Of a DNA stretch of 64,000 nt, positions 33,971-42,761 are shown in pieces. The stretch is from UBA2784 sp964494625 (GTDB lineage: Bacteria; Pseudomonadota; Alphaproteobacteria; Micropepsales; Micropepsaceae), in contig CAZBRT010000002.1 in assembly GCA_964494625.1 (NCBI GenBank), forward strand, positions 919,160-983,159. Reading direction: 5' to 3'. The position numbers and the translations under genes were made by a program. Under the pieces are notes generated by a model, which was given only the letters and a program-made list of their open reading frames with translations, had not been told where the DNA came from and searched no databases. Each line of letters begins with the position of its first letter. Position 1 is the stretch's first letter.

Positions 33971-34501
33971 TTATTCCGCAACGCGGGCAAGGCGACCCGT
34001 CACGCGGCGCACCTGCTCGCCATCGCGCACGCGCGTGAACACCAGATCAAGATCATTGTTCGTGACCGTGCGCGCGTAGGTCGTCACGTCATAGGAACCG
34101 TCTTCCTTGATGATGACGCTGGACACATAAAGCGTCGTGTCCGCGATATAGGCCCAGGTCACCGGCTTGCCCGACCAGACGCCGTTTTCCTCGTCCGAGC
34201 GGAAGACGCCCGGCGTGCCGGTGCGCACGAAATTCAGCTGGTTGGCCTTCACCTTCACTTCCGCCGGATTGGCCTCATCGACCATCAGCGTGTTCCAGTA
34301 GAGCGAAAAGCCCGTATCCGTGACGGTGATCTCGACCTCGGACTGGCGTCCCGCGATCGGCGTCTCGGCGCCATCACCCGTCTGGATGCGGCCCTCACCC
34401 GTGAAGCGGCCGACGAAATGCTCGATCGGCATGTCTTCGGCATAGGCCGGCATCACCGAAGCAAGAACAAAGGCGGCAGCTGCCGCAAACATCTTCATCA
34501 T
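33971..34501 (-). CDS. Hypothetical exported protein, beta-rich
   Basis: This 176 aa protein has a clear signal peptide (residues 1-21, ending MPAYAED) and a mature part rich in beta strands and charged turns: HFVGRFTGEGRIQTGDGAET, SLYWNTLMVDEANPAEVKVK and LYVSSVIIKEDGSYDVTTYA. The HFVGRFTGEGR opening and alternating strands would suit a lipocalin-like barrel, which I cannot verify. There are no cysteines in the mature part. It has its own terminator downstream. Confidence 0.68.
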   Translation of the reverse strand: MMKMFAAAAAFVLASVMPAYAEDMPIEHFVGRFTGEGRIQTGDGAETPIAGRQSEVEITVTDTGFSLYWNTLMVDEANPAEVKVKANQLNFVRTGTPGVFRSDEENGVWSGKPVTWAYIADTTLYVSSVIIKEDGSYDVTTYARTVTNNDLDLVFTRVRDGEQVRRVTGRLARVAE

Positions 34502-34743
34502 GGATCTCCCGTTGGCTTCTTCCTGAAAGCCCGCAACCGCGGGAGTATCAGCATAACGGCACCGGATTGTGAAGGCTCAATCCGTCCCTTCACCCATGGT
34601 TAAGCCCATGAATTGGCGAAGATTTGGCTGTCGGCCCTTGCGGCAGGCACCGCAATGCGGAAATCGCCCGCTTCCAGAAAGAGTCCGGCGAGCGGCGTGC
34701 TGCCTGCACACCGCCCGCCGGAAACTGATCACACCAAAAAACG
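34502..34743. other. Intergenic region without a recognisable gene
   Basis: These 242 bases lie between two minus-strand exported-protein genes. I see no ORF with plausible coding, no clear terminator hairpin with a T-run, and no repeat. The right end must hold the 3' untranslated region of the 522 aa gene and the left end the promoter of the 176 aa gene. Confidence 0.5.
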
Positions 34744-36312
34744 TCAGTCGGCCTGGTGGGTGACCGTCAGGCCCAACTGCTCGATCGCGGTGCGCGGATC
34801 GTTCATGCCCATCATCATCATCATCATGAATACGGGGGCCGGCGGATTGAGCGCGACAGTCAGGGTGCCCGGATCGTCGAGGAACGCACTGAAGGCCGAG
34901 ACAATCGCATCACCACGCGGATCGCCTTGCAGGCCTGCTTCCATCATCACCATGGCAAGGCCCATCTTGGCCTGCTCGCGCGCCTGCGCGCCCGTGATGC
35001 CGTCCTGCTCTGCCATGAAGTCGATGAGGGTGGCAAAATTGCCGTCATCGGCAATCGCGAGTGACGCGCTGTTGAACGTCATCGCGCCCATCCACGCCGT
35101 CTCAAGGTCGCCCTGCGACAGCATCGACATCGGCAAACCGCCGACTTCAATGTTGAACGTCGCACCAAGAAGCCCGCCCGCCTTCAGCATGAGCGGCGAG
35201 AGCGCCGCCGTGCCCGTGTTCGGGTCATAGGACCAGACCAGTTCCATCGCGAAGGGCAGATTGTTCTGGCCGATACGCGAAAGCAGCGGCTGGAGATCGG
35301 CTGCCGATGCGCCACCGGGCGTATAGACGCCATCCATCACGAAACGCAGTGAGGTCGGAATGAACCAGGCAAAGGTGATGGCGTCGTTGCGGATCTCGTT
35401 GATGACGACATTGCCCATGGCGCCAAGATTGTAGGCGACATTGTTCACGACGCCCGCGCCGACCCAAAGCATCGGTTCGGCCGTCATCGGCGGTACGACA
35501 CCCTGGATCATGAATGGCAGGGCAGCGGCAAAGTCGGCACCGTCGCTTGAGGCGCTTTCAACCGCTGTTGTGATCGTCTCGCCCAGCGCCGGGTTTGACA
35601 TCGAGGACGACACATTGGCGTAGGAAACGGCGCCGACGCGACCACGGTCATATCCTGCGAAATCCAGCGAGCCGATCGTCATTTCGGTGCCTTCCCCGGC
35701 CTCAAAAAACTTGAGGTCACGGATGCGGATTTCGCCGATGCGGGTTGAATCAAGTACCGTTCCGAGCATCTGCAGTTCCGAATTGCCGTTCGGGCCGAAT
35801 TGCGCCTCGTAGGCGGCGTCATCCTCGCCGCGCGGCTTGAAGGCAAACTGCTTCATCTCAAGACCGCCGAATTCAAGCGAGCCTGCGCGGAAAATTTCCT
35901 TGGTGCCTTCCATTACGGACAGGCCTTCAATGGTGAAACCCCACATGAGCTTGCGGAAGGTCTCGTCGGCCGTTGCGCCGTAGCGCTCCGGACGGAAGAT
36001 CGCCTCAAACGCGTCAAGATCAACGCCACCCAGCACGATGCGGTTGGCCGTCAGCCGCGCCGAGGGGTCCGACCTGGAGGTCACAGTCACGCCCTCCAGA
36101 ACGGTCCAGCCGGTCGCTGCATCAATGGAGCGCGAATTGATCGTCACTGTCGCATCGGGCGGCAGGCGCGACAGCAGCGCATCGACATCAACCGCAGCCG
36201 ACACGCTTTCCTGCGCGTGCAGAACCGGAATGGACACAACCGCCATGCCACCGAATACCAGCGGCAATGCGAGCGCTGCGGCCTTCAGGCGACGAGACAT
36301 AAGAGACTGCAT
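34744..36312 (-). CDS. Hypothetical exported protein with a poly-Met tract
   Basis: The protein is 522 aa from ATG 36312 (ATG 36300 also fits). A signal peptide ends at about residue 33 (PVLHAQES). The rest has many repeated strand-like units (TVLEGVTVTSRSDPSARLTA, IGEIRIRDLKFFEAGEG, MTIGSLDFAGYDRGRVGAVS), recalling AsmA/DUF945-type envelope proteins, but I do not recognise the family. Near the C-terminus (PAPVFMMMMMMGMND) six methionines are encoded by a (CAT)6 tract on the + strand (34810-34827), which could slip in replication. Confidence 0.7.
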   Translation of the reverse strand: MQSLMSRRLKAAALALPLVFGGMAVVSIPVLHAQESVSAAVDVDALLSRLPPDATVTINSRSIDAATGWTVLEGVTVTSRSDPSARLTANRIVLGGVDLDAFEAIFRPERYGATADETFRKLMWGFTIEGLSVMEGTKEIFRAGSLEFGGLEMKQFAFKPRGEDDAAYEAQFGPNGNSELQMLGTVLDSTRIGEIRIRDLKFFEAGEGTEMTIGSLDFAGYDRGRVGAVSYANVSSSMSNPALGETITTAVESASSDGADFAAALPFMIQGVVPPMTAEPMLWVGAGVVNNVAYNLGAMGNVVINEIRNDAITFAWFIPTSLRFVMDGVYTPGGASAADLQPLLSRIGQNNLPFAMELVWSYDPNTGTAALSPLMLKAGGLLGATFNIEVGGLPMSMLSQGDLETAWMGAMTFNSASLAIADDGNFATLIDFMAEQDGITGAQAREQAKMGLAMVMMEAGLQGDPRGDAIVSAFSAFLDDPGTLTVALNPPAPVFMMMMMMGMNDPRTAIEQLGLTVTHQAD

Positions 36313-36455
36313 TTGGGGACCCCGTGAATTGTCCGGTGAAATCATCCCGCCGGGCTGGACCGGCAGCGGCAGGAGAATCGCGCGAGGCTTTGCCACAGCC
36401 ACCCCGCGTTTCCAAGTGATGGCGTCACGATCCACGTGTGGTGGACACGCAAAAA

Positions 36456-36560
36456 GGGCCGGTTTCCCGGCCCCATTGAGAGAAAAAGGAAGGGCCGGTT
36501 TCCCGGCCCTTGTCGCGTGAGATTCTGGCAGAATTTTGCAGCCCCGCACCGGGGCTGCAA
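36456..36560 (-). terminator. Array of three hairpins ending the beta-oxidation operon
   Basis: Three stems follow the hydratase/dehydrogenase gene on the minus strand. First, TTGCAGCCCC/GGGGCTGCAA (36536-36560). Second, AAGGGCCGG/CCGGCCCTT (36490-36511), followed by CCTTTTTCT. Third, GGGCCGG/CCGGCCC (36456-36473), followed by TTTTT. The second and third are near-identical copies. The last two look like strong intrinsic terminators. No gene is present in 36313-36568. Confidence 0.75.
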
Positions 36561-36568
36561 CATCCTGT

Positions 36569-38776
36569 TCAGGCTGCCTTTTTGGCCGGGTTGAAGCGGC
36601 CATAGAAGGTGTCGCCCTTGGCTGCCATGTCCCTGAGCAGCGCGCCGGGGGCAAAGCGGGGCCCATATTTCTGGGCCATGCGGTCACATTCCTCGACGAA
36701 CTTCCTGGCCCCAACCGAGTCGATCAGCGAGAGCGGGCCGCCGGTATAGGGCGCAAAGCCCCAGCCGAGGATCGCGCCCACGTCGCCATCGCGCGGATCG
36801 GTCACCACGTTTTCCTCAAAGCAGCGCGCCGCTTCCACCGCCTGGCGATAGAGGAAACGCTTCTTGAGTTCGGCGACGTCATCGGGCTCAGCCTCGGTGA
36901 TCCTGATCTTCACCAGATCGGCAAGACCGGGCCACAGACGCTTGGGGCCGCCATTGGACGGATAATCATAGAAGCCCTTGCCGTTCTTGCGGCCAAGGCG
37001 GTTGTTCTTGACGACCAGCGCCTCGATCAGCGTGTCGGCAGGACCTTCGACATATTTGTCGCCAAGGTCCTTCTTCGTCTGCGAACGCACCTTGTAGGCA
37101 AGGTCAAGCGCCACATCGTCGGCGAGTTCAAGCGGCCCACGCGGCATGCCGGTTGCCCGGCCGACATTGTCGATGATCGCGGGCGCGATGCCTTCGGCCA
37201 GCATTTCCTGACCTTCCGCCACATAGGTGCCGAAGCAACGCGATGTGTAGAAGCCGCGGCTGTCATTGACGACAATCGGCGTCTTCTTGATCTGCTTCAC
37301 GTAATCAATGGCAACGGCCAGCGCACGGCTGCCCGTCTTCTTGCCCATGATGATTTCGACAAGGCCCATCTTGTCCACCGGCGAGAAGAAGTGGATGCCG
37401 ATGAACTGCTCGGGCCGCACACTCGCCTCGGCAAGGCCGGTGATCGGCAGCGTCGAGGTGTTGGAGCCAAAGATCGCGGTTGCGGGCAGAACGGCCTCCG
37501 CCTTCTTTGTCACGTCGGCCTTGATCTCGCGCGTCTCAAAGACGGCTTCGACAATGAGGTCGGCACCGGCGAGGTCTGCGTAGGAAGTGGTCGCCTTGAT
37601 GCGGGCGAGCAACTCCGCCTTCTTCTCGGGCGTTGACTTGCCCCGCTCGATTGCCTTGTCGAGCAACTTTTCGGAATAGGCCTTGCCCTTGTCGGCGGCT
37701 TCCTGGGCGGTGTCGATCAGGACCACCTCGATGCCGGCCTGCGCCGACACATAGGCAATGCCCGCACCCATCATGCCGGCGCCGAGAATGCCGAGCTTTT
37801 TCACCTTCGTCTCCGGCTCGCCTTCGGGGCGGCGGGCGCCCTTGCCGAGTTCCTGCATCGACAGGAAGAGCGAACGGATCATGTTGCGCGAGGCGGGATC
37901 CATCAGGAGTTTGGTGAAGTAGCGCGCTTCGATCCGCAATCCCGCATCAATGGGAACCTGCAGGCCCTCATAGACACACGAGAGGATATAGCGCTGGGCC
38001 GGATAATTATTCGCCGTGGTCTTGCGGTAGAGCGCATTGCCCATGGTGAAGGTCTGGCTGCCGCCGGGGCTGTGCGGGCCGCCGCCGGGAATCTTGAACT
38101 TCTCATCGTCCCAGGGCTGCTTGGCGCCGGGATTTTCCTTCACCCACCTTTTTGCTTCCGAGAGAAGGGCCGCGGCGGGCACGACCTTGTGCACGATGCC
38201 CTGCTTCTGGGCTGAGGCCGGATCAACGCTCGTTCCCTGCATGATGAGGGGCAGCGCATTGCCTGCACCGATAAGGCGCGGCAGACGTTGCGTGCCGCCG
38301 CCGCCGGGCAAAAGACCGACCTTTGATTCCGGCAAGCCCAGCTGGATCTTCGGATTGTCGGCCACCACGCGATAGTGGCAGGCAAGCGTTACTTCCAGAC
38401 CACCGCCAAGCGCCAGCCCGTTGATCGCGGCAGCGACCGGCTTGCCGCAGGTTTCAAGACGGCGCAGGAGCAGGTTGAACTGCATCACGCCCTTGAAGCG
38501 CTCGGCGATTTTCTCCTGCTCGCTTTTGGGCGCACCGGCACCGGAGGCCGAGCTTTCCATCTCATCAAGGGCTGCACCGGCGCAAAAGCCGTTCGCCTTG
38601 CCCGACGTGATGACAAGACCCTTGATCGCGGGATCGGCGGCCACTTTTTCAATGACGGCAGCGATGTCCTTCATCGCGACATTCGAGAGCACGTTCATCG
38701 TGCGGGCGGGATCATCCCAGGTCAGCGTGACGATGCCGTCGGCGTCCTGGTCCCATTTGAAGGCAACGAGGTTCAT
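36569..38776 (-). CDS. Bifunctional enoyl-CoA hydratase/3-hydroxyacyl-CoA dehydrogenase (FadB/FadJ-like)
   Basis: At 735 aa it has the multifunctional fatty acid oxidation layout. The crotonase domain contains AAINGLALGGGLEVTLACHY with the oxyanion glycines, and QLGLPESKVGLLPGGGGTQR. The NAD-binding dehydrogenase domain has GILGAGMMGAGIAYVSAQAG, and IHFFSPVDKMGLVEII carries the catalytic histidine region. It hydrates and then oxidises acyl-CoA in beta-oxidation. It is the last gene of the merR operon, 29 nt after a thiolase, and followed by three hairpins. Confidence 0.95.
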   Translation of the reverse strand: MNLVAFKWDQDADGIVTLTWDDPARTMNVLSNVAMKDIAAVIEKVAADPAIKGLVITSGKANGFCAGAALDEMESSASGAGAPKSEQEKIAERFKGVMQFNLLLRRLETCGKPVAAAINGLALGGGLEVTLACHYRVVADNPKIQLGLPESKVGLLPGGGGTQRLPRLIGAGNALPLIMQGTSVDPASAQKQGIVHKVVPAAALLSEAKRWVKENPGAKQPWDDEKFKIPGGGPHSPGGSQTFTMGNALYRKTTANNYPAQRYILSCVYEGLQVPIDAGLRIEARYFTKLLMDPASRNMIRSLFLSMQELGKGARRPEGEPETKVKKLGILGAGMMGAGIAYVSAQAGIEVVLIDTAQEAADKGKAYSEKLLDKAIERGKSTPEKKAELLARIKATTSYADLAGADLIVEAVFETREIKADVTKKAEAVLPATAIFGSNTSTLPITGLAEASVRPEQFIGIHFFSPVDKMGLVEIIMGKKTGSRALAVAIDYVKQIKKTPIVVNDSRGFYTSRCFGTYVAEGQEMLAEGIAPAIIDNVGRATGMPRGPLELADDVALDLAYKVRSQTKKDLGDKYVEGPADTLIEALVVKNNRLGRKNGKGFYDYPSNGGPKRLWPGLADLVKIRITEAEPDDVAELKKRFLYRQAVEAARCFEENVVTDPRDGDVGAILGWGFAPYTGGPLSLIDSVGARKFVEECDRMAQKYGPRFAPGALLRDMAAKGDTFYGRFNPAKKAA

Positions 38777-38805
38777 GGGTTTGTTTCCTTATCGGTCCGT
38801 TGCGT

Positions 38806-40011
38806 TCAGATACGCTCGATGATGGTGGCGGTGCCCATGCCTGCGCCGACGCACAGGGTGACAAGGGCGGTTGAGAGATTGCGGCGCTCGAGCTCGTCAA
38901 GCACGGTGCCCAGGATCATGGCGCCGGTGGCACCCAGCGGATGACCCATCGCGATCGCGCCGCCGTTCACGTTCACCTTGTCATGGGGAATGTCGAGCAC
39001 CTTCATGAAGCGCAGGACGACGCTGGCGAAAGCCTCATTCAGCTCAAAAAGATCGATGTCGGTTGTCTTCATGCCCGCGCGCTTCAGCACCTTTTGCGTG
39101 ACCAGGGCCGGGCCGGTCAGCATGATCGAGGGTTCCGAACCGATCGACGCAAAGGCGCGGATGCGGGCGCGCGGCTTTATTCCGGTGCGCTTGCCCGCTT
39201 CCTTGTTGCCGAGGAGGACGGCGGCCGCACCATCGACAATACCCGACGAATTGCCGGCGTGATGGACATGGTTCAGCACTTCGACCTGCGGGTAGCGCTG
39301 CTTGGCGACATCATCGAAGCAGAAGTCACCCATCTGGGCGAAGGACGCCTTGAGCGACGCAAGCGACTGCATGGTCGCGTCCGGGCGCATGTGCTCGTCA
39401 CGGTCAAGGATGGTCTGGCCGATCACGTCCTTCACGGGCACGACGGACTTTTTGAAGAAGCCGTTCTTCCATGCATTGGAAGCGCGCTTCTGCGATTCCA
39501 CCGCATAGGCGTCCACGTCATCGCGCGAAAAGCCGTCAAGCGTCGCGATGAGGTCGGCGCCGATGCCCTGCGGCGAGAAATAGCTCTTGATGGCAATCGA
39601 GGGGTCCGACGCCCATGCGCCGCCCGAAGCGCCCATGCCGACACGGCTCATCGATTCCACACCGCCGCCGATTGTCATGTCGGACTGGCCCGACATCACC
39701 TGGGCTGCCGCCATGTTGCAGGCTTCAAGACCGCTTGCACAGAAGCGGTTGATCTGCACGCCCGCCACCGTCTCCGCATAGTCGGCATTGAGAACGGCGA
39801 TGCGGGCAATGTTGGAGCCCTGCTCGCCCACCGGATCGACGCAGCCGAGCACCACGTCATCGACGATGCCGGTGTCGAGCTTGTTGCGGTCGCGCACCGC
39901 TTCGAGCACCTGGGTTGCCAGTGACAGTGCGGTCACCTCGTGCAGCGCACCGTCCTTCTTGCCCTTGCCGCGCGGTGTGCGCACGGTGTCATAGACGAAA
40001 CACTCGGTCAT
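38806..40011 (-). CDS. Acetyl-CoA C-acetyltransferase (thiolase, FadA-like)
   Basis: The protein is 401 aa from ATG 40011. Catalytic elements are NRFCASGLEACNMA with the nucleophilic cysteine, DLFELNEAFASVVL, NGGAIAMGHPLGATGAMIL and TLCVGAGMGTATIIE. It cleaves 3-oxoacyl-CoA to acetyl-CoA and a shortened acyl-CoA. It sits between the PaaI thioesterase and the hydratase/dehydrogenase in the same orientation, completing a beta-oxidation operon. Confidence 0.94.
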   Translation of the reverse strand: MTECFVYDTVRTPRGKGKKDGALHEVTALSLATQVLEAVRDRNKLDTGIVDDVVLGCVDPVGEQGSNIARIAVLNADYAETVAGVQINRFCASGLEACNMAAAQVMSGQSDMTIGGGVESMSRVGMGASGGAWASDPSIAIKSYFSPQGIGADLIATLDGFSRDDVDAYAVESQKRASNAWKNGFFKKSVVPVKDVIGQTILDRDEHMRPDATMQSLASLKASFAQMGDFCFDDVAKQRYPQVEVLNHVHHAGNSSGIVDGAAAVLLGNKEAGKRTGIKPRARIRAFASIGSEPSIMLTGPALVTQKVLKRAGMKTTDIDLFELNEAFASVVLRFMKVLDIPHDKVNVNGGAIAMGHPLGATGAMILGTVLDELERRNLSTALVTLCVGAGMGTATIIERI

Positions 40012-40039
40012 GTTCTCTTCCTTTCGTTGCCTGATGGCG

Positions 40040-40507
40040 TCAGCCTGCCGACGGGGCGGAGGGCTTTGGTGATCCGTTGACAAAATCAATCAGCGCGCAG
40101 GACGCGCTGGCACGTGCGGCACGCTTGCCGCGGGACTCAAAGAGGTCAGCTTCAACAAAGACGACACTGCGTCCCTTTTCGGAGAGGCGCGCTTCGACGA
40201 TGATCGGGCCGATGCGCACGGGCCGCAGGTAATGGACATGAAGGTCTATGGTCGAGGGCATCTTGCGCGTGTCGTAGTGAGCGATGATGCAGGACGCCAT
40301 CGCATCATCGATCATGGCTGCCAGCATGCCGCCCTGGATGATGCCGGCGGGATTGGCAAACTCCGGCTTGCCGTCAAAGCCGAGCCGGATGCGGCCCGCC
40401 TTCTTGTCGAGTTCGATCAGCCGCCAGCCCAGCGTCTTCGACGCCGCAGGCATCACCATTTCGCCAAAGGGGCGCGTGCGCGGGAGATCGGTCCTCTGGT
40501 CTGTCAT
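40040..40507 (-). CDS. PaaI-family hotdog thioesterase
   Basis: The protein is 155 aa from ATG 40507. The PaaI helix segment is AGIIQGGMLAAMIDDAMASC, and STIDLHVHYLRPVRIGPIIV covers the strands that follow. It is 17 nt after the acyl-CoA dehydrogenase gene in the same operon. It may recycle CoA from dead-end acyl-CoA during fatty acid breakdown. Confidence 0.85.
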   Translation of the reverse strand: MTDQRTDLPRTRPFGEMVMPAASKTLGWRLIELDKKAGRIRLGFDGKPEFANPAGIIQGGMLAAMIDDAMASCIIAHYDTRKMPSTIDLHVHYLRPVRIGPIIVEARLSEKGRSVVFVEADLFESRGKRAARASASCALIDFVNGSPKPSAPSAG

Positions 40508-40524
40508 GGATGATGCGCCGTCCT

Positions 40525-41682
40525 TCAGAGTGACCGCGCAATAAGGATTTTCATCACCTCGTTCGTGCCGCCGTAGATTTTCTGGACGCGGGCGTCGGCG
40601 AACATGCGGGCGATGGGATATTCGTTCATGTAGCCGTAACCGCCGAAGAGCTGGAGACACTCGTCGACAATGCGGTTCTGCACTTCGGAGACCCAGAGTT
40701 TGGCCTTCGAAGCCATGAAGGGATCGAGCTTTCCTTCGAGGAGGAGGCCGGTGCAGTAATTGCAGAAGACCTTGGCGACCGTTGCTTCCGTCTTGCACTC
40801 GGCCAGCTTGAATTGGGTGTTCTGGAACTCGATCAGCGCCTTGCCGAAGGCCTTGCGCTCTTTCACATAGGCGATGGTGTGCTCAAGCGCGCGCTCGATC
40901 ATCGCCATGCCCTGCAGCGCAATGATCAGGCGCTCCTGCGGCAATTGCTGCATCAGCTGGATGAAGCCCTGCCCCTCATCCATGCCCAGCAGGTTGGATG
41001 CAGGCACACGCACGTCATCAAAGAAAAGCTCGGCCGTGTCGTTGGCCTTCTGGCCGATCTTGTCGAGGATGCGGCCGCGGCGGAAACCTTCCACCTCGTC
41101 CGTCTCGACCACCATCAGACTGATGCCCTTGGCGCCTTTGGCCGTGTCGGTCTTGGCGACCACCAGCACGAGATTGGCGGTGCCGCCATTGGTGATGAAG
41201 GTCTTGGAACCGTTGATGACGTAGTGATTGCCGTCCTTGCGCGCCGTTGTCTTGACGCTTTGCAGATCGGAGCCGGTGCCCGGTTCGGTCATCGCGATGG
41301 CGCCAACCAGTTCGCCGCTGGCGAGTTTCGGCAGAAGGCGCTTTCGCTGTTCGGGCGATCCGTAATGCGCGATGTAAGGCGCAACAATGGCGTTGTGCAG
41401 GACAATGCCGAAGCCATCGACGCCCGCGCGGCCCAGCGTGTCGATGATCGCAGCCTCGTGGGCAAAGCTGCCGCCCGCGCCGCCGTGTTCTTCGGATGTT
41501 GACGCCAGCAAAAGGCCCGCGGCGCCCGCCTTCAACCAGATGTCGCGGTCCACCTGATGGTTGGCGATCCAGCGGTCATTCAGCGGCACGCATTCCTTTT
41601 CGAAGAAGCGGCGCGCGGCGTCAGCGAAGATCGCGACGTCTTCGGTCATCCATGCGGGATTTTCGACGGCAAGCACGGACAC
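40525..41682 (-). CDS. Acyl-CoA dehydrogenase
   Basis: This 385 aa protein has the ACAD motifs GAIAMTEPGTGSDLQSVKTT and HYVINGSKTFITNGGTANLV. The helix-G Glu in LPQERLIIALQG is likely catalytic, since the C-terminal segment reads KIYGGTNEVMKI with Gly at the MCAD Glu position. The LFGGYGYMNEYPIARMFADA segment is typical of long-chain or isovaleryl-type enzymes. It is the second gene of the merR operon, 15 nt after merR. Confidence 0.92.
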   Translation of the reverse strand: MSVLAVENPAWMTEDVAIFADAARRFFEKECVPLNDRWIANHQVDRDIWLKAGAAGLLLASTSEEHGGAGGSFAHEAAIIDTLGRAGVDGFGIVLHNAIVAPYIAHYGSPEQRKRLLPKLASGELVGAIAMTEPGTGSDLQSVKTTARKDGNHYVINGSKTFITNGGTANLVLVVAKTDTAKGAKGISLMVVETDEVEGFRRGRILDKIGQKANDTAELFFDDVRVPASNLLGMDEGQGFIQLMQQLPQERLIIALQGMAMIERALEHTIAYVKERKAFGKALIEFQNTQFKLAECKTEATVAKVFCNYCTGLLLEGKLDPFMASKAKLWVSEVQNRIVDECLQLFGGYGYMNEYPIARMFADARVQKIYGGTNEVMKILIARSL

Positions 41683-41697
41683 GGGCGCTTCTCCCGG

Positions 41698-42144
41698 CTA
41701 TTGCTGGGCTGCCTTGGGCATCACGCCATAACCGATCATGTTCATGGAGCGGTCACGTTCGTTGCGCGCATCCTCGTCCTTGAGGCGCGCATCCAGATGG
41801 GCCATGCCGCGCTTCAGCTGGGCAATGGCCTCGTCAAGATCCTGGCGCTGGCGTTCGAGATTGGAAAGCTGTGTCTCGAATTTGCGGCGCGAGTGGCGCA
41901 TCTGGGTGAGTTCGCCATCGCCCAGATCATAGAGATCGAGAATCTCCTTGATCTCGATGAGCGAGAAGCCGACGCGCTTGCCGCGCAGGATCAGGATCAG
42001 GCGGGCGCGGTCGCGCGGGCTGAAGAGACGCGTCTGGCCCTGGCGTGCGGGCGCGATCAGGCCTTCACTCTCGTAAAAGCGGATGGCGCGCGGCGTGATC
42101 GAGAATTCCCGGGCAAGCTCGCTGATCGTGTAGGTCTGTTTCAT
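41698..42144 (-). CDS. MerR-family regulator (LiuR/FadP-like) of acyl-CoA catabolism
   Basis: The protein is 148 aa from ATG 42144. The N-terminal MerR HTH is TYTISELAREFSITPRAIRF, followed by YESEGLIAPARQGQTRLFSP; a long dimerisation helix follows. There are no metal-binding cysteines. The segment KRVGFSLIEIKEILDLYDLG is characteristic of LiuR/FadP-type regulators of branched-chain and fatty acid degradation. It leads a five-gene beta-oxidation operon with a palindrome-like site upstream, so autoregulation is likely. Confidence 0.88.
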   Translation of the reverse strand: MKQTYTISELAREFSITPRAIRFYESEGLIAPARQGQTRLFSPRDRARLILILRGKRVGFSLIEIKEILDLYDLGDGELTQMRHSRRKFETQLSNLERQRQDLDEAIAQLKRGMAHLDARLKDEDARNERDRSMNMIGYGVMPKAAQQ

Positions 42145-42277
42145 GGACAAAGGCCCTGCTTTGAAAGCCGCTTCATAGGGAGGCACTGGGGAAAGAACCG
42201 GGGAGGCAATCGGGGTTCGCAGTCGGGATTTACGGGGGGCACCCTATCCCCTGCGTCGGGTGACTCCTATATGGCGC

Positions 42278-42292
42278 TTACGTCAACGTCAA
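42278..42292. promoter_or_regulatory. MerR-type operator candidate for the beta-oxidation operon
   Basis: TTACGTCAACGTCAA (reverse: TTGACGTTGACGTAA) is an imperfect inverted repeat sharing TTGACG/CGTCAA half-sites with the perfect palindrome at 6808-6823. It is 133 nt before the merR start and 91 nt before the divergent Mpo1-like gene, in the region that must hold both promoters. Confidence 0.55.
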
Positions 42293-42383
42293 TACAATGT
42301 CGCGATAATTTCTGTGGCCAAGATAGGCCTTTGCGTTTATTGCGAAATCGGACCCTCCACTGAATCAGTTGGAAAGTTCAACA

Positions 42384-42731
42384 ATGACGGAAACGCCAAC
42401 CCGTTCGCATAACCAGATCACGACCTATCGCGAGTTCTGGCCCTTCTATCTTCGCGAGCATCGGCTGCCGGCCAATCGCGCTGTCCACTATTTTGGGACG
42501 TTTTTCTCGTTCAGCGTTTTGGCGCTGGGCGCGTTCGTGGACCCCTGGTGGCTTCTGGCAGCGCCCGTCGCTGGCTATGGACCCGCCTGGTATGGTCATT
42601 TCATCCTTGAGAAGAACCGGCCGGCGACCTTCACCTATCCGTTCTGGTCACTGATTTCCGACTATCGGATGACCTTTCGTTTTCTGGCCGGCAGGCTGGG
42701 ACGCGATCTTGCGGAGGCGGGCGTGCGATAA
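42384..42731 (+). CDS. Mpo1-like (DUF962) membrane protein
   Basis: The protein is 115 aa from ATG 42384 (a TTG at 42369 is in frame). It has the family features LREHRLPANRAVHYFGTFFS with conserved histidines, two hydrophobic segments (about 32-60), WYGHFILEKNRPATFTYPFW, and SDYRM at the end. Yeast Mpo1 is an iron-dependent dioxygenase that alpha-oxidises 2-hydroxy fatty acids; the bacterial members probably share this fold. The position opposite the beta-oxidation operon fits a lipid role. Confidence 0.83.
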   Translation: MTETPTRSHNQITTYREFWPFYLREHRLPANRAVHYFGTFFSFSVLALGAFVDPWWLLAAPVAGYGPAWYGHFILEKNRPATFTYPFWSLISDYRMTFRFLAGRLGRDLAEAGVR

Positions 42732-42761
42732 ATCCTCATTTTATCAATATGTTATGGCATG

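Noticed and set aside
33566..34603. 345-codon plus-strand ORF
   Set aside because: It spans the hydrolase start, the terminator and the exported protein gene on the other strand, and has no domain.
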